From Oceanobacillus saliphilus (lineage in GTDB: Bacteria > Bacillota > Bacilli > Bacillales > Amphibacillaceae), in NCBI RefSeq assembly GCF_023522835.1, contig NZ_JALCZU010000004.1:1-64000 (forward strand): a stretch of 64,000 nt of DNA. The letters are read 5' to 3'. Position 1 is the stretch's first letter. Every line of letters begins with the position of its first letter. Both the position numbers and the translations under genes were made by a program. Of the stretch, positions 54,073 to 63,621 are shown in pieces. The notes below the pieces were generated by a model. It saw only the letters and a program-made list of their open reading frames with translations, was not told the DNA's origin and did no database searches.

Positions 54073-55094
54073 GCTTAGAGATTCTTGGTATGTCCGTACT
54101 TTGGTTATTCCTGTTTGGATATGTTATTGTCGGTTCCATTGATTATGGCGCAGGTTTCTTTAATGCCCACAGCATCATCACAGGCAAACAGCATATTTTG
54201 TCAAATATAATTCAACGTTATCTTTCTCCTGTCTGGGAAGTGACAAATGTATTCTTTGTCTTCTTTTTCGTAGGAATTGTCGGGTTCTTCCCACAATCAG
54301 CATACTACTTCGGAACGATACTACTCATTCCGGGAAGTATTGGTTTGATATTGCTTGCAATTCGGGGTTCCTACTATGCCTTTGAATCGTATGGAACGAA
54401 GGGTCACAGGGGATATGCATTTATGTATGGAGCTTCGGGCTTATTGATTCCAGCTTCTTTATCCATTGTGCTGACTATTTCAGAAGGTGGGTTTGTATCC
54501 ATTATTGATGGAAATCCGGTACTCGATTATGCAGCCTTATTTACGAGTCCATTAACATGGTCAATTGTTGTGCTTAGTATTGCAGCTGTACTTTATATCT
54601 CGGCTGTATTCCTAACTTGGTACGCAAATAAAACCGGTGACGAAAAAGCTACTGGTCTCATGCGAAAATATGCAATCGGTTGGTCAATACCATTAATTAT
54701 TACAGCTAGTGGTATTATCTATGAATTGAGTTTTCATAATGAAGAACACTTTTCCAGGATTATGGATCTTTGGTGGATGTTCGCCTTATCATTCGTATTA
54801 TGGATTGGAACCGTTTGGCTTCTATGGAAACGGAAAAATTATGGAATTGCATTCGGTTTACTTGTAGGACAATTCGCTTTGGCATTTTTCGCGTATGGAA
54901 TATCACATTATCCATATTTACTATATCCACATCTGACAATATATGAAGGATTCACCAATAGAGCAATGGCAATCTCACTTGTCATCGCATTTATTCTAGG
55001 AATGGCTCTCCTGCTCCCATCCTTATATTTATTAATGAAACTGTTTCTTTTTGATAAGGACTATGTACAAGGAAATAACAATAAGGAGGAGTGA
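54069..55094 (+). CDS. ythB: cytochrome bd oxidase subunit II
   Basis: 341 residues, eight to nine spans. CydB family signs: FLFGYVIVGSIDYGAGFFNA, SPVWEVTNVFFVFFFVGIVG and GTILLIPGSIGLILLAIRGS. Translationally coupled to ythA (ATGA). The next gene, five bp on, is a 36-residue peptide likely to be the third subunit. Confidence 0.9.
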   Translation: MSLEILGMSVLWLFLFGYVIVGSIDYGAGFFNAHSIITGKQHILSNIIQRYLSPVWEVTNVFFVFFFVGIVGFFPQSAYYFGTILLIPGSIGLILLAIRGSYYAFESYGTKGHRGYAFMYGASGLLIPASLSIVLTISEGGFVSIIDGNPVLDYAALFTSPLTWSIVVLSIAAVLYISAVFLTWYANKTGDEKATGLMRKYAIGWSIPLIITASGIIYELSFHNEEHFSRIMDLWWMFALSFVLWIGTVWLLWKRKNYGIAFGLLVGQFALAFFAYGISHYPYLLYPHLTIYEGFTNRAMAISLVIAFILGMALLLPSLYLLMKLFLFDKDYVQGNNNKEE

Positions 55095-55099
55095 TCCAG

Positions 55100-55210
55100 A
55101 TGTTTAACGATTTTCTAATATTTATTGCTCCCTTTCTCATTATTATCGTTGCGATCGCACTCGCATTTTTGGTAGCTGGTAAAGATGACATCGTTACGAA
55201 GAAAGATTAA
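55100..55210 (+). CDS. CydS-like third subunit of cytochrome bd, 36 aa
   Basis: Single hydrophobic helix (FLIFIAPFLIIIVAIALAFL) with a polar tail VAGKDDIVTKKD. AGGAGGAG lies 7 nt before the ATG, which falls 5 bp after the ythB stop. Size, position and layout match CydS, the micro-subunit seen in the Geobacillus bd oxidase structure (33 residues; fills the space of E. coli CydX). Function is by this analogy. Confidence 0.78.
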   Translation: MFNDFLIFIAPFLIIIVAIALAFLVAGKDDIVTKKD

Positions 55211-55234
55211 TGGAATGCAACAATGTGGCAATTT

Positions 55235-55276
55235 AAAAAGGCAGTCTAAAGGTGTTATACGTTAGACTGCCTTTTT
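55235..55276. terminator. bidirectional terminator (ythABS / cydDC)
   Basis: AAAAGGCAGTCTAA/TTAGACTGCCTTTT stem with A/T runs; 20 bp before the cydC stop. Confidence 0.9.
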
Positions 55277-55295
55277 CTTATTCCCAAAAGTGCTC

Positions 55296-57017
55296 TTACT
55301 CCCCAAGAAATACACTCTTTTCAATCTCTTTCATCTGCTGGAAGTAGCCTTTTTGATTCATCAATTCTTCATAAGTTCCGGATTCAATAATTGTTCCCTT
55401 TTCCATTACGATAATTTGATCCATTTTCTCTAGGCCTGTAAGTCGGTGACTGATAAGAATAACGGTATCATCTTTCGCGACTTCAAAGAGACGCTCGTAC
55501 AGTTTCGATTCTGTTAATACATCAATCGATGAGGTCGGTTCATCCAGTAACCATAAAGGGGCTTTCCGTGCTAGAACTCTGGCTATTGCTAATCGTTGCT
55601 TCTCTCCACCCGAAAGATTCTCCCCCTTTTCCAGCACCTGATCATCGAGATCGAAATGGCCTAGCTCTACGTTTCGGAGTATTTCCTTCATTTCTTCATC
55701 ACGCAAACCATCCTTAGCAAGTTCAAGATTTTCTCTAATGGTTCCATAGAAAAAATGATTCGATTGCAGTACAACATTGGCATTTTCCCAGACGCTTTCC
55801 TGTGTTGCTTGCAAGAACGATTGGTTATTGAAATAGATATCCCCATTACCGACAGGGTATATTTTCAGTAACAGTTGCATGATTGTCGATTTTCCTGAGC
55901 CACTGGGACCAACGATTGCTGTTTTAGATCCTGCTGGAAGATTCAAGGATATATTTTTCAGTGTATCACCTGTTTCTCCTGGAAAGGAAAAATGCACATT
56001 TTTAAATTCAATGGAGGGAGCGATTCCTTGCTCCATCGTTTCTGTCTGATTTTGCTGCAACGGCTCCTCTTCATTTACAACCGTATCCAATCTCGCTACA
56101 GCTTGTCTGCTATCCTGTAGATGGCTTGGATACGCAGCCATGGCAGTTGTATTTTCAAATACTGTCAGTGATATCATGACAAGCAAGGCAAGAAATATTC
56201 CGTCCAATTGCCCCACAGTAACCAAGTAAGCTCCCACTGCCAGAACAGTTACAGAAACGAGAAGTGATATAAAGGTATTTACCGATTCACTAAACAAATT
56301 ATGGATGCTTTCCCGTTCCTGCTCCTCCACATAATGATTCGATGACTGAAGTAAATCCTTTTCTTTGTCATGTACTTGCTGATATATTTTCAAATCTCGA
56401 AAACCATATAAAAACTCGGTGACATCTGTGGATAGTTTCCCTCTGCGCTGCCTTACTTTACGATCCACTTTTCGTTGTCTGTATCCAAAAAGGGCTGGAA
56501 CAACAAAAGTTGTCAAGAGCAACCCCAAAACGAGAATCAATGCCGTTTGGATGGATATGAATGTTGTAAAAAATATAGTAACGAGAAATACGAGTACAAT
56601 AACGATCGGTGGATAAAAAACTCGTAGGAAGTAATTTTGTAATGTCTCCACATCCCCAACGATTCTGGATAGCAAATCCCCACTTCGATATTTTTGAAAA
56701 ATTGCTGGAGCAAGGGGTTCGAGTTTTTCATAAAAAGATACACGCAGGTTGCCAAGCATCGTAAATGTTCCTCGGTGGGAAAAATATCTCTCCCCATATC
56801 TGCTTAATGCGGAAATAATTCCAAGCAGTTTGACGACGGCAACAAGCACCATTAATGTATAAATAGGCGGAGCAAGTGCGGCCTGTGAAATTAAATATCC
56901 ACTAGAAGAAAAAAGACCGACAGCAGTAATTCCGGCAATGAATCCACAGATAATGGAAAGAACAATATCTTTTTTCTCCTTCAGCAAAACGAGAATTACC
57001 GTTCTTAAACCCTTCAT
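55296..57017 (-). CDS. cydC: CydC subunit of the thiol-exporting ABC transporter
   Basis: 573 residues: six spans (from GFIAGITAVGLFSSSGYLIS), then an ATPase: Walker A AIVGPSGSGKSTIMQLLL, signature ENLSGGEKQRLAIARVL, Walker B PLWLLDEPTSSIDVLTE. With CydD it exports cysteine/glutathione and is required to assemble cytochrome bd. 4-bp overlap with cydD. The bd oxidase genes lie right next to it, convergently. Confidence 0.9.
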   Translation of the reverse strand: MKGLRTVILVLLKEKKDIVLSIICGFIAGITAVGLFSSSGYLISQAALAPPIYTLMVLVAVVKLLGIISALSRYGERYFSHRGTFTMLGNLRVSFYEKLEPLAPAIFQKYRSGDLLSRIVGDVETLQNYFLRVFYPPIVIVLVFLVTIFFTTFISIQTALILVLGLLLTTFVVPALFGYRQRKVDRKVRQRRGKLSTDVTEFLYGFRDLKIYQQVHDKEKDLLQSSNHYVEEQERESIHNLFSESVNTFISLLVSVTVLAVGAYLVTVGQLDGIFLALLVMISLTVFENTTAMAAYPSHLQDSRQAVARLDTVVNEEEPLQQNQTETMEQGIAPSIEFKNVHFSFPGETGDTLKNISLNLPAGSKTAIVGPSGSGKSTIMQLLLKIYPVGNGDIYFNNQSFLQATQESVWENANVVLQSNHFFYGTIRENLELAKDGLRDEEMKEILRNVELGHFDLDDQVLEKGENLSGGEKQRLAIARVLARKAPLWLLDEPTSSIDVLTESKLYERLFEVAKDDTVILISHRLTGLEKMDQIIVMEKGTIIESGTYEELMNQKGYFQQMKEIEKSVFLGE

Positions 57018-58744
57018 TCCGCTTTCCCTCCCTGTTGTGTATGTACCATATTTCGATACATTTCATCTGACTCTAACAGATCTGTATGGGTACCGGTTGC
57101 ACGTAGTTCTCCGTTATCCAGCAACAGAATTTTATCTGCATTCTTAACCGTATACAGTCTGTGAGCTACGGTAATAACGGTTGAATTTTCTCCAAGCTCT
57201 TTGATAGACGATTGGAGGATTTGCTCTGTTTGCAAATCCAATCCGGTAGTTGGTTCGTCAAAAAGAATGATAGAAGGACGTTTTAAGAAGGCTCTTGCAA
57301 TAGCAATCCGCTGTTTTTCGCCACCAGATATTCCTCTTCCTGCTTCGCCAATTGGTGTATCATACCCTTTTTCAAGTGTATCGATTAGTTTATTTAATCC
57401 GGCCTTCTCAGCTGCTTTGATTATTTCTTCACGTGTCGTTTCCTCTATAGAACCAATTGCGATGTTATCCGCAATCGTTCCTGAAAAAAGATATGGGTCC
57501 TGGGAAATATAGCTTAGGCTATCAAACCAGGATTTTTCACTGATCCGCTCTCTTTTCTCTCCATTGATTCTCATTTCACCTTCTTTTAGTGAAACAAGAC
57601 CTGCTATCATATTTAGAAGTGTCGATTTTCCTGCACCAGTTTTACCTATAATTGCAACCTGTTCATAAGGACGAATGACCGTACTGATATTTTCAATAGC
57701 AAACCCATTCGATTCATAGCTAAACCCAGCACCAGCTAGTTCAATGGAAGGTGGTTGATTCGTTGGAATAGACGCTTCTCCCCATTCAACTGCCTGTTCC
57801 TGTTCAGACAACTCATTTTCCAATTTCTTCGCAGCTCCCATGCTCGTTCTTCCAGTATGAAAGGCACTACCTAAATCCTTCAATTTGGTATAAAACTCTG
57901 GAGCAAGTATTAACATTAAGAAACCGGTATAAAATGTGATATCCTGAAAAATAATCATGCGCACCGCAACTTCCAGTGCCACAAGACCAATACTTAGCAT
58001 GGATATAAATTCAAGTGCTAACGAATTGGAGAAGGCTATCTTCAGTACCTCCATTGTTGCATCACGGAAATCCAAGCTGCTTTTTCGAATTTTATCTCTT
58101 TGCTGCTCGGAACGTCCGAACAATTTAAGTGTCGTTAACCCCTGTAATGTATCCAGAAACGTCCCTGAAAATGCAGCCATTTTATCAAATTGTTCTTCCG
58201 ATTTATCTTTCGTTTTAAATCCAATGACCATCATAAAAATGGGGATAAATGGTGCCGTAACCAGAATAATGACACCTGTTGCCCAGTGTTCCATGAAAAT
58301 GACGATAAGAAGCATGATTGGAATGACGGATGACTGGATGACTTGTGGAAGATAGCTGCTATAATAGCTGTCGATTTCATCCACCGTATCCATCATGACG
58401 CTCACCTTTTGTCCGGATTGCCCATGCATGGATGCTTGCCTAGGGCTATTCGAAAATTTATTTAAAAGGGACTGTCTTAATTTCCCCTTCACGATTGAAG
58501 CCATCTTAATCCCTGTTCTCCCACTCCAAAAAGTGAAAAAGGTTCTCGTTAAAAGAACTGCCACGAGCCCTACTAATAATGGCGTAATTTCTGAAAAGGA
58601 ATGATCCTTCAAAAAAATACGATCGATAATCATAACAAATAAATAACCTTGTCCGATTATCGCAAAACCTGATATTATAGCTAAAATAATTAGAAGGACC
58701 AATTTATTTTTCTGCTCCATCGTCATTTCTTTAAGCTTGTTCAT
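57014..58744 (-). CDS. cydD: CydD subunit of the thiol-exporting ABC transporter
   Basis: About 576 residues: membrane domain (LLIILAIISGFAIIGQGYLF first span), Walker A AIIGKTGAGKSTLLNMIAG, signature RGISGGEKQRIAIARAFL, Walker B IILFDEPTTGLDLQTEQ. Start at ATG 58744, 6 nt after ATAGGAGGC; the longer frame to 58765 lacks a site. A Rex operator lies upstream, so expression should rise when NADH is high (low oxygen). Confidence 0.9.
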   Translation of the reverse strand: MNKLKEMTMEQKNKLVLLIILAIISGFAIIGQGYLFVMIIDRIFLKDHSFSEITPLLVGLVAVLLTRTFFTFWSGRTGIKMASIVKGKLRQSLLNKFSNSPRQASMHGQSGQKVSVMMDTVDEIDSYYSSYLPQVIQSSVIPIMLLIVIFMEHWATGVIILVTAPFIPIFMMVIGFKTKDKSEEQFDKMAAFSGTFLDTLQGLTTLKLFGRSEQQRDKIRKSSLDFRDATMEVLKIAFSNSLALEFISMLSIGLVALEVAVRMIIFQDITFYTGFLMLILAPEFYTKLKDLGSAFHTGRTSMGAAKKLENELSEQEQAVEWGEASIPTNQPPSIELAGAGFSYESNGFAIENISTVIRPYEQVAIIGKTGAGKSTLLNMIAGLVSLKEGEMRINGEKRERISEKSWFDSLSYISQDPYLFSGTIADNIAIGSIEETTREEIIKAAEKAGLNKLIDTLEKGYDTPIGEAGRGISGGEKQRIAIARAFLKRPSIILFDEPTTGLDLQTEQILQSSIKELGENSTVITVAHRLYTVKNADKILLLDNGELRATGTHTDLLESDEMYRNMVHTQQGGKAE

Positions 58745-58770
58745 TGTTATGCCTCCTATATGCAATCAGG

Positions 58771-58789
58771 TTCGTGAACACCTTCACAT
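58771..58789 (-). promoter_or_regulatory. Rex operator at cydD
   Basis: TTCGTGAACACCTTCACAT fits the Rex consensus TTGTGAANNNNTTCACAA with GTGAA-N4-TTCAC intact. On the minus strand it directly follows a TATACT box (58791-58796) whose -35 is TTACTT (17 bp further up), so bound Rex would block the start of transcription. Confidence 0.75.
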
Positions 58790-58923
58790 CAGTATACATG
58801 AAGTGAAACATTGAAGTAAATTCATCTATACCCGGTTAACAAAATTGTCAGATTTGTTCAAGTGTTTTAGGTAGCAGTAACAAGGTTAGGATATACTATA
58901 TAAAAATGAAATGGTGGAGGTAA

Positions 58924-59907
<984 letters not shown>

Positions 59908-59925
59908 CAGTACAAATCGGATAGC

Positions 59926-59967
59926 AAAAAACGTCTCCATCTCACGTGCAGATGGGACGTTTTTTTG
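59926..59967 (+). terminator. terminator of ldh
   Basis: AAAAACGTCtCCATCT/AGATGGgACGTTTTTTT hairpin, about 20 bp past the stop. Confidence 0.9.
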
Positions 59968-60041
59968 GTTGGTAATAGAGGATAAGCTTATCAATGTGCA
60001 AGGTTGTAAGAAGGCATTTGTCTACGTTTTCTAGATCGGCT

Positions 60042-60437
60042 CTATTTTCTTCTGTTTCTGTAGAACTTTATGATGATATAAATAATTGATGCAAGTAAAG
60101 CATAGACAAAAAACATGACAAGAAAGCCCCATAAACCCATTACCGCATCCGCAAATTCCATATTTCCCCTGTTCGTAATTGCCTGCTGCAGCTCTATGGC
60201 AAAGACGAGTACAATCATAACCGTAAATGTATAAATGAAAGAAAAAATGGTTGTGCTCCATTTCATCCTTTCAAGTAACTTAAAAAAGAAGTAAACCATA
60301 AAGAATGTGAACATCCCTATTAATCCAATGACCCAAAAATGAAGTTCTTTATCAGTCATCCTTAAACCAAATATATCTATGAGAATATCGTGTATATTAT
60401 TTACGATTTCTGCTAATGCAATAACAATTTCTTTCAT
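60042..60437 (-). CDS. hypothetical membrane protein, 131 aa
   Basis: Three strong spans: FWVIGLIGMFTFFMVYFFFK, SFIYTFTVMIVLVFAIELQQ, LWGFLVMFFVYALLASIIYI, after an amphipathic N-terminus and before a basic end (KFYRNRRK). Start at ATG 60437 after GGAGG; five codons upstream are unsupported. Family not recognised. A 35-bp palindrome lies about 145 bp upstream. Confidence 0.65.
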   Translation of the reverse strand: MKEIVIALAEIVNNIHDILIDIFGLRMTDKELHFWVIGLIGMFTFFMVYFFFKLLERMKWSTTIFSFIYTFTVMIVLVFAIELQQAITNRGNMEFADAVMGLWGFLVMFFVYALLASIIYIIIKFYRNRRK

Positions 60438-60580
60438 TGTAACCTCCAGCAAATTAATTAATCTTCTATAGTTTACTATATTAGTAGGGAAAGATTATAT
60501 GTTATTTAATTTATTTCTCAACTTTCGCACGATAAAATAGGTTTAAGTAGTAAGGCTTATATGTCAGTTTCATGGTGCAA

Positions 60581-60615
60581 ATTGTTATGTAAAGTATAAT
60601 ACTTTACATAACAAT
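60581..60615. repeat. 35-bp near-perfect palindrome
   Basis: ATTGTTATGTAAAGTAT, one A, then ATACTTTACATAACAAT: 17-bp perfect arms. No T run on either side. Lies between the SDR-like gene (ends 60652) and the membrane gene on the same strand. Confidence 0.85.
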
Positions 60616-60651
60616 GCATCGTTCACACATTACCAAGGTGTTATGAAACGT

Positions 60652-61200
60652 TTATGGTCTAAGTTCCCAGGGGTCGACTGTACCTACAATATGTACTGGT
60701 TGCCTTTTCTCCATTGCTTTAATGACCCCTGCACCTATTTCATCGTGTGTTAACCATCTCGACTTTGTCCCATCAATCATAAAGCCAAGCTGAATCTGAT
60801 GATATACACAACTTTTAGGAACATCTGCTTTTCTTTTTATTTGATCCAGATCGCTGCTGCTTCCAACAATATGGAACAAATCCCACTTAACTGTAGTTTT
60901 TGATATTTCCGCGCTGATAATATTCAATGCATTCTCTGCAACAGAGTGAATCCACGCTATAGCCAAATCTATCCTTCCATTCTGCCGAATAGTCTTTCTA
61001 ACGGCTTCCTTCAATTCATTTTCATTCCTGTAGTCAACGAATAAAGGAGTGATTTTTGAACTGTCCTCTGCCATGTTCATCAGTTGATCCATACGAGTTT
61101 GATTACGGCCAATAACTGATACGTTATACCCTCGGTTAACGAGATCAAGGGTTACTTTCGCCAGCATCCCAGTACCTCCTATTACAAGTGCATGTTGCAT
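60652..61200 (-). CDS. short-chain dehydrogenase-like Rossmann protein
   Basis: 182 residues. Dinucleotide motif ALVIGGTGMLAKVTLDLVNR then SVIGRNQTRMDQL. After IDLAIAWIHSVAENALNIIS the usual YxxxK of SDR enzymes is not clear (CVYHQIQLGF could stand in), so catalysis is uncertain. Shorter than standard SDRs (about 250). It may be an NADP sensor or a trimmed dehydrogenase. Confidence 0.7.
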   Translation of the reverse strand: MQHALVIGGTGMLAKVTLDLVNRGYNVSVIGRNQTRMDQLMNMAEDSSKITPLFVDYRNENELKEAVRKTIRQNGRIDLAIAWIHSVAENALNIISAEISKTTVKWDLFHIVGSSSDLDQIKRKADVPKSCVYHQIQLGFMIDGTKSRWLTHDEIGAGVIKAMEKRQPVHIVGTVDPWELRP

Positions 61201-61363
61201 GCCATCACCTCTTTTTACATAATAAAAGAAACTGTTAAATTAATTTTACTTTTTTTTAGGAATTTTTAATTATTTTATACTTATAATTATAATATAAGTA
61301 TGTAAATATAAAGGGAAACTTCACTCAAGGGCTTTGCCAATTCAGGAAGGGGTTTTTTTCTAC

Positions 61364-61900
61364 GTGATATGTGAAGAGAGATCTGCCATTACATTCCAGA
61401 ATCTGAGCCAGAAGCATATGTCATTCTCCCAAGTATTTCAATATATTAAAAGGTTTATGTATCATGACCCAAATGGATGCTATAAGCTTATGTTCGGAAC
61501 TGATTCCCAGATCCATCCGAGTCATACGAGGTTTATCACAGGGATTGTCATTCATTGCGAAACAAAAGGGGCTTGGGCATGCATCCGAAAAGTGATCATA
61601 CCAAGAAAATTAAATAACCTTCATGAGAGAATCTCTTTTGAAACAACATTAACAGAGGAAGTAGTATCCATGTTTACGGAGGAAAAGAAGGAACAGCTTA
61701 TCGATATCGTGCTGCCAAATATCTATAAAGGCGCATCCTTCGCTATCGAAGGTCATATCGATATTGGTTCTGGAAGCAGAAATAAGACGAAGATCTTTGT
61801 CGATGAAATGGTATTACGAATGGAATCCTTGGGTATTGAGCCTAAAATTAAACCAGATTCGTTTGTGGCAAGCTCCTATGCAAATCACTTCACTAAATAA
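61364..61900 (+). CDS. ykuK: YkuK-family RNase H-like protein (DUF458)
   Basis: About 178 residues. LMFGTDSQIHPSHTRFITGI supplies the Asp of an RNase H-like fold, with ERISFETTLTEEV (Glu) and SFAIEGHIDIGSGSRNKTKI further on; the latter is the PF04308 signature. B. subtilis YkuK is alike in size; function unknown. I take GTG 61364, 11 nt after GGAAGGGG; TTG 61334 is possible. Single gene. Confidence 0.8.
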   Translation: MICEERSAITFQNLSQKHMSFSQVFQYIKRFMYHDPNGCYKLMFGTDSQIHPSHTRFITGIVIHCETKGAWACIRKVIIPRKLNNLHERISFETTLTEEVVSMFTEEKKEQLIDIVLPNIYKGASFAIEGHIDIGSGSRNKTKIFVDEMVLRMESLGIEPKIKPDSFVASSYANHFTK

Positions 61901-61920
61901 CGCACAAGGTAGAGACTTCC

Positions 61921-62031
61921 ATGAACATATTACTGTCCACAAACCAGCATGTAAATCGACGTGTACCTCCAGGTGTTCGTATAGAAATTCCTGCATATTG
62001 CTTTAAGGATTCCCTTAGTGATTTAATATAG
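61921..62031 (+). CDS. doubtful 36-aa ORF
   Basis: ATG 6 nt after AAGGTAGAG, reading NILLSTNQHVNRRVPPGVRI then EIPAYCFKDSLSDLI. Ribosome site fair, no promoter, no family. Could be chance. The rest up to 62249 holds only a GTTTGC/GCAAAC hairpin near 62105-62128. Confidence 0.2.
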   Translation: MNILLSTNQHVNRRVPPGVRIEIPAYCFKDSLSDLI

Positions 62032-62249
62032 TTGAGTAAAGAGTATCCTAATCATTTGCCAAAGCGATCAGTTTAGATAAGTTTCGGTAAAATAAAATAT
62101 CCGTTTGCCACGTTATATCGTAGCAAACGCGAGTAGACAGTATTCTCTTTTTGAAAAAAACCATCATCATGTCATACTTCACTTAGGGTAGCGGTTCAAA
62201 AGTCCGTTCATGCAGGATAAATTAACTTTTATAGATTACATATCACTTT

Positions 62250-62960
62250 TTAGACAAAGAGAAGCCCATCTAGATCTAAAACTTCAATCCTTTTATGTGT
62301 TTTCTGCTTTATGAGCCCTTGTTCTTCAAGGTCTGCCAACTTACGGCTGATTGTTTCTGGAGTCGTCCCCAAATACGAGGCTAAATCCTTCTTGCTCATC
62401 GGTAAAGAAAACTCGTTTGATTCGTCCTCAAGACACTCAGCCAAGAATAGCGCAATTCTTGTCTCAACTTTTTCCGTCGCAAAACGAGTTGTTTGTGTTT
62501 CTGATTGGTCCAGCCTTTTAGAAAATTCCGTAATAATTTTAAATGAAATGGATGGATATTTTAAAAGCAGATGTTGTAAATCAGTTCGTCTAATCATACA
62601 AATACTCGTGTTCATAATCGCTTCGGCATATGACTCATGAGTGGATTCATTAAATAACGCGTATTCTCCTGTATACTCACCTGGATTTAATATCCGTACA
62701 AGCTGTTCTTTTCCAGATTCTGATAACCGATAAATTCTAACTTTCCCTTTATTTACAATATAGAGGGAATCGGATTCATCCCCTGCATGATAAATAATTT
62801 CTCCCTTCTTAAATGAAACGGATCGGGCCGTCCCCATAATCTCATCCATCTGCTCCTCTTCCAAATGATTAAAAATTGGTACCAATGATACACAAGAATG
62901 ATGTGTTTCATTGGTATGATGAACGCATGGCTGGTGAGTGTGCGCTTCTTTTCTTACCAT
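62250..62960 (-). CDS. Crp/Fnr family regulator with His/Cys-rich N-terminus
   Basis: About 236 residues. cNMP-like beta-roll (FKKGEIIYHAGDESDSLYIV, KGKVRIYRLSESGKEQLVRI, LNPGEYTGEYALF), long dimer helix (FSKRLDQSETQTTRFATEKV), HTH LPMSKKDLASYLGTTPETIS with recognition PETISRKL, which is Fnr-type (TTGAT-N4-ATCAA). N-terminal residues 7-23 (HTHQPCVHHTNETHHSC) hold six His and two Cys, a likely metal or redox sensor; the four-Cys FNR cluster is absent. ATG 62960 sits 9 nt after AGGAGA. Confidence 0.85.
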   Translation of the reverse strand: MVRKEAHTHQPCVHHTNETHHSCVSLVPIFNHLEEEQMDEIMGTARSVSFKKGEIIYHAGDESDSLYIVNKGKVRIYRLSESGKEQLVRILNPGEYTGEYALFNESTHESYAEAIMNTSICMIRRTDLQHLLLKYPSISFKIITEFSKRLDQSETQTTRFATEKVETRIALFLAECLEDESNEFSLPMSKKDLASYLGTTPETISRKLADLEEQGLIKQKTHKRIEVLDLDGLLFV

Positions 62961-63130
62961 TTGTTTCACTCTCCTATCCGTATTTCTGCTGCCTTTGTGC
63001 GTAACTCTACTTAAATCGTAAAGTTAATTAGCACTGTTGTAAAGCCTTATTATGCTTGGACAGATTGTAAAGCAGCCTCTTTTTCCTTATTTTTAGGATT
63101 CAATCTGATTAAACGTATTGCGCGTTAGAA

Positions 63131-63170
63131 AAGGAAAGACACTGAAATTTAAATTTCAATGCCTTTCTTG
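63131..63170 (-). terminator. terminator of the HMA-protein gene
   Basis: Minus strand: AAAGgCAtTGAAAT-TTAA-ATTTCAgTGtCTTT followed by CCTTTT, 15 bp past the stop. Confidence 0.75.
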
Positions 63171-63184
63171 GAATATATATAAAG

Positions 63185-63406
63185 TTAAGATACTTTTGCT
63201 GATTTTACCGGATAGCCTAATTTGCTTATCGTTTCCTCTATCTTGCTTGCTTCAATTTTGGAATCATCAAATTCGGTTCGGACCTTACTGGAATTGAATA
63301 ACACTTTTGCTGATACTACTCCTTCAGTTTTACTCAATGTTGTTTCAATCTTTTTTATACATGACGGACAAGTTAGGGGTTCTAATTGAAATACGCCTTT
63401 ACTCAT
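63185..63406 (-). CDS. heavy-metal-associated (HMA) domain protein
   Basis: 73 residues, ferredoxin-like HMA fold: metal motif PLTCPSCIKKIETTLSK (CxxC), VVSAKVLFNSSKVRTEFDD, IEETISKLGYPVKS. CopZ-like in size, but the usual MxCxxC is LTCPSC. May carry Cu or Zn, or serve as an accessory to a P-type ATPase; none is in the window. GGAGGAT lies before the ATG. A perfect FNR box lies upstream, and the Fnr-like gene follows on the same strand. Confidence 0.86.
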   Translation of the reverse strand: MSKGVFQLEPLTCPSCIKKIETTLSKTEGVVSAKVLFNSSKVRTEFDDSKIEASKIEETISKLGYPVKSAKVS

Positions 63407-63462
63407 TTTATTATCCTCCTTCTTGTTTATAGTTTAATGATAAGACATATTTCAATAGATTA

Positions 63463-63482
63463 ACTTGATTAAAATCAAGTTT
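63463..63482 (-). promoter_or_regulatory. FNR box before the HMA gene
   Basis: AACTTGAT-TAAA-ATCAAGTT: perfect TTGAT-N4-ATCAA within 8-bp arms. A TATCAT box (63438-63443, minus strand) would put the box centre near -41, the usual activator position; another reading (TTGAAA-18-TATAAA) gives about -52. Confidence 0.75.
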
Positions 63483-63621
63483 TGGATGAGATTTAACAAA
63501 TTCAGTGTAAATCGGTAAACTAACGGAATTAAACCTTGCTGCAAACCCAGTTTAATTAAACCCTATTTTATTGGTGCGCAAGTTGAGTAATTTGTAATGA
63601 AGCCGAAACCTCCCTACACGG

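Noticed and set aside
58830-58870. A second Rex site for ldh (TTGTC...TTGTTCAAG)
   Set aside because: Spacing and second half do not fit TTGTGAA-N4-TTCACAA; only fragments match.
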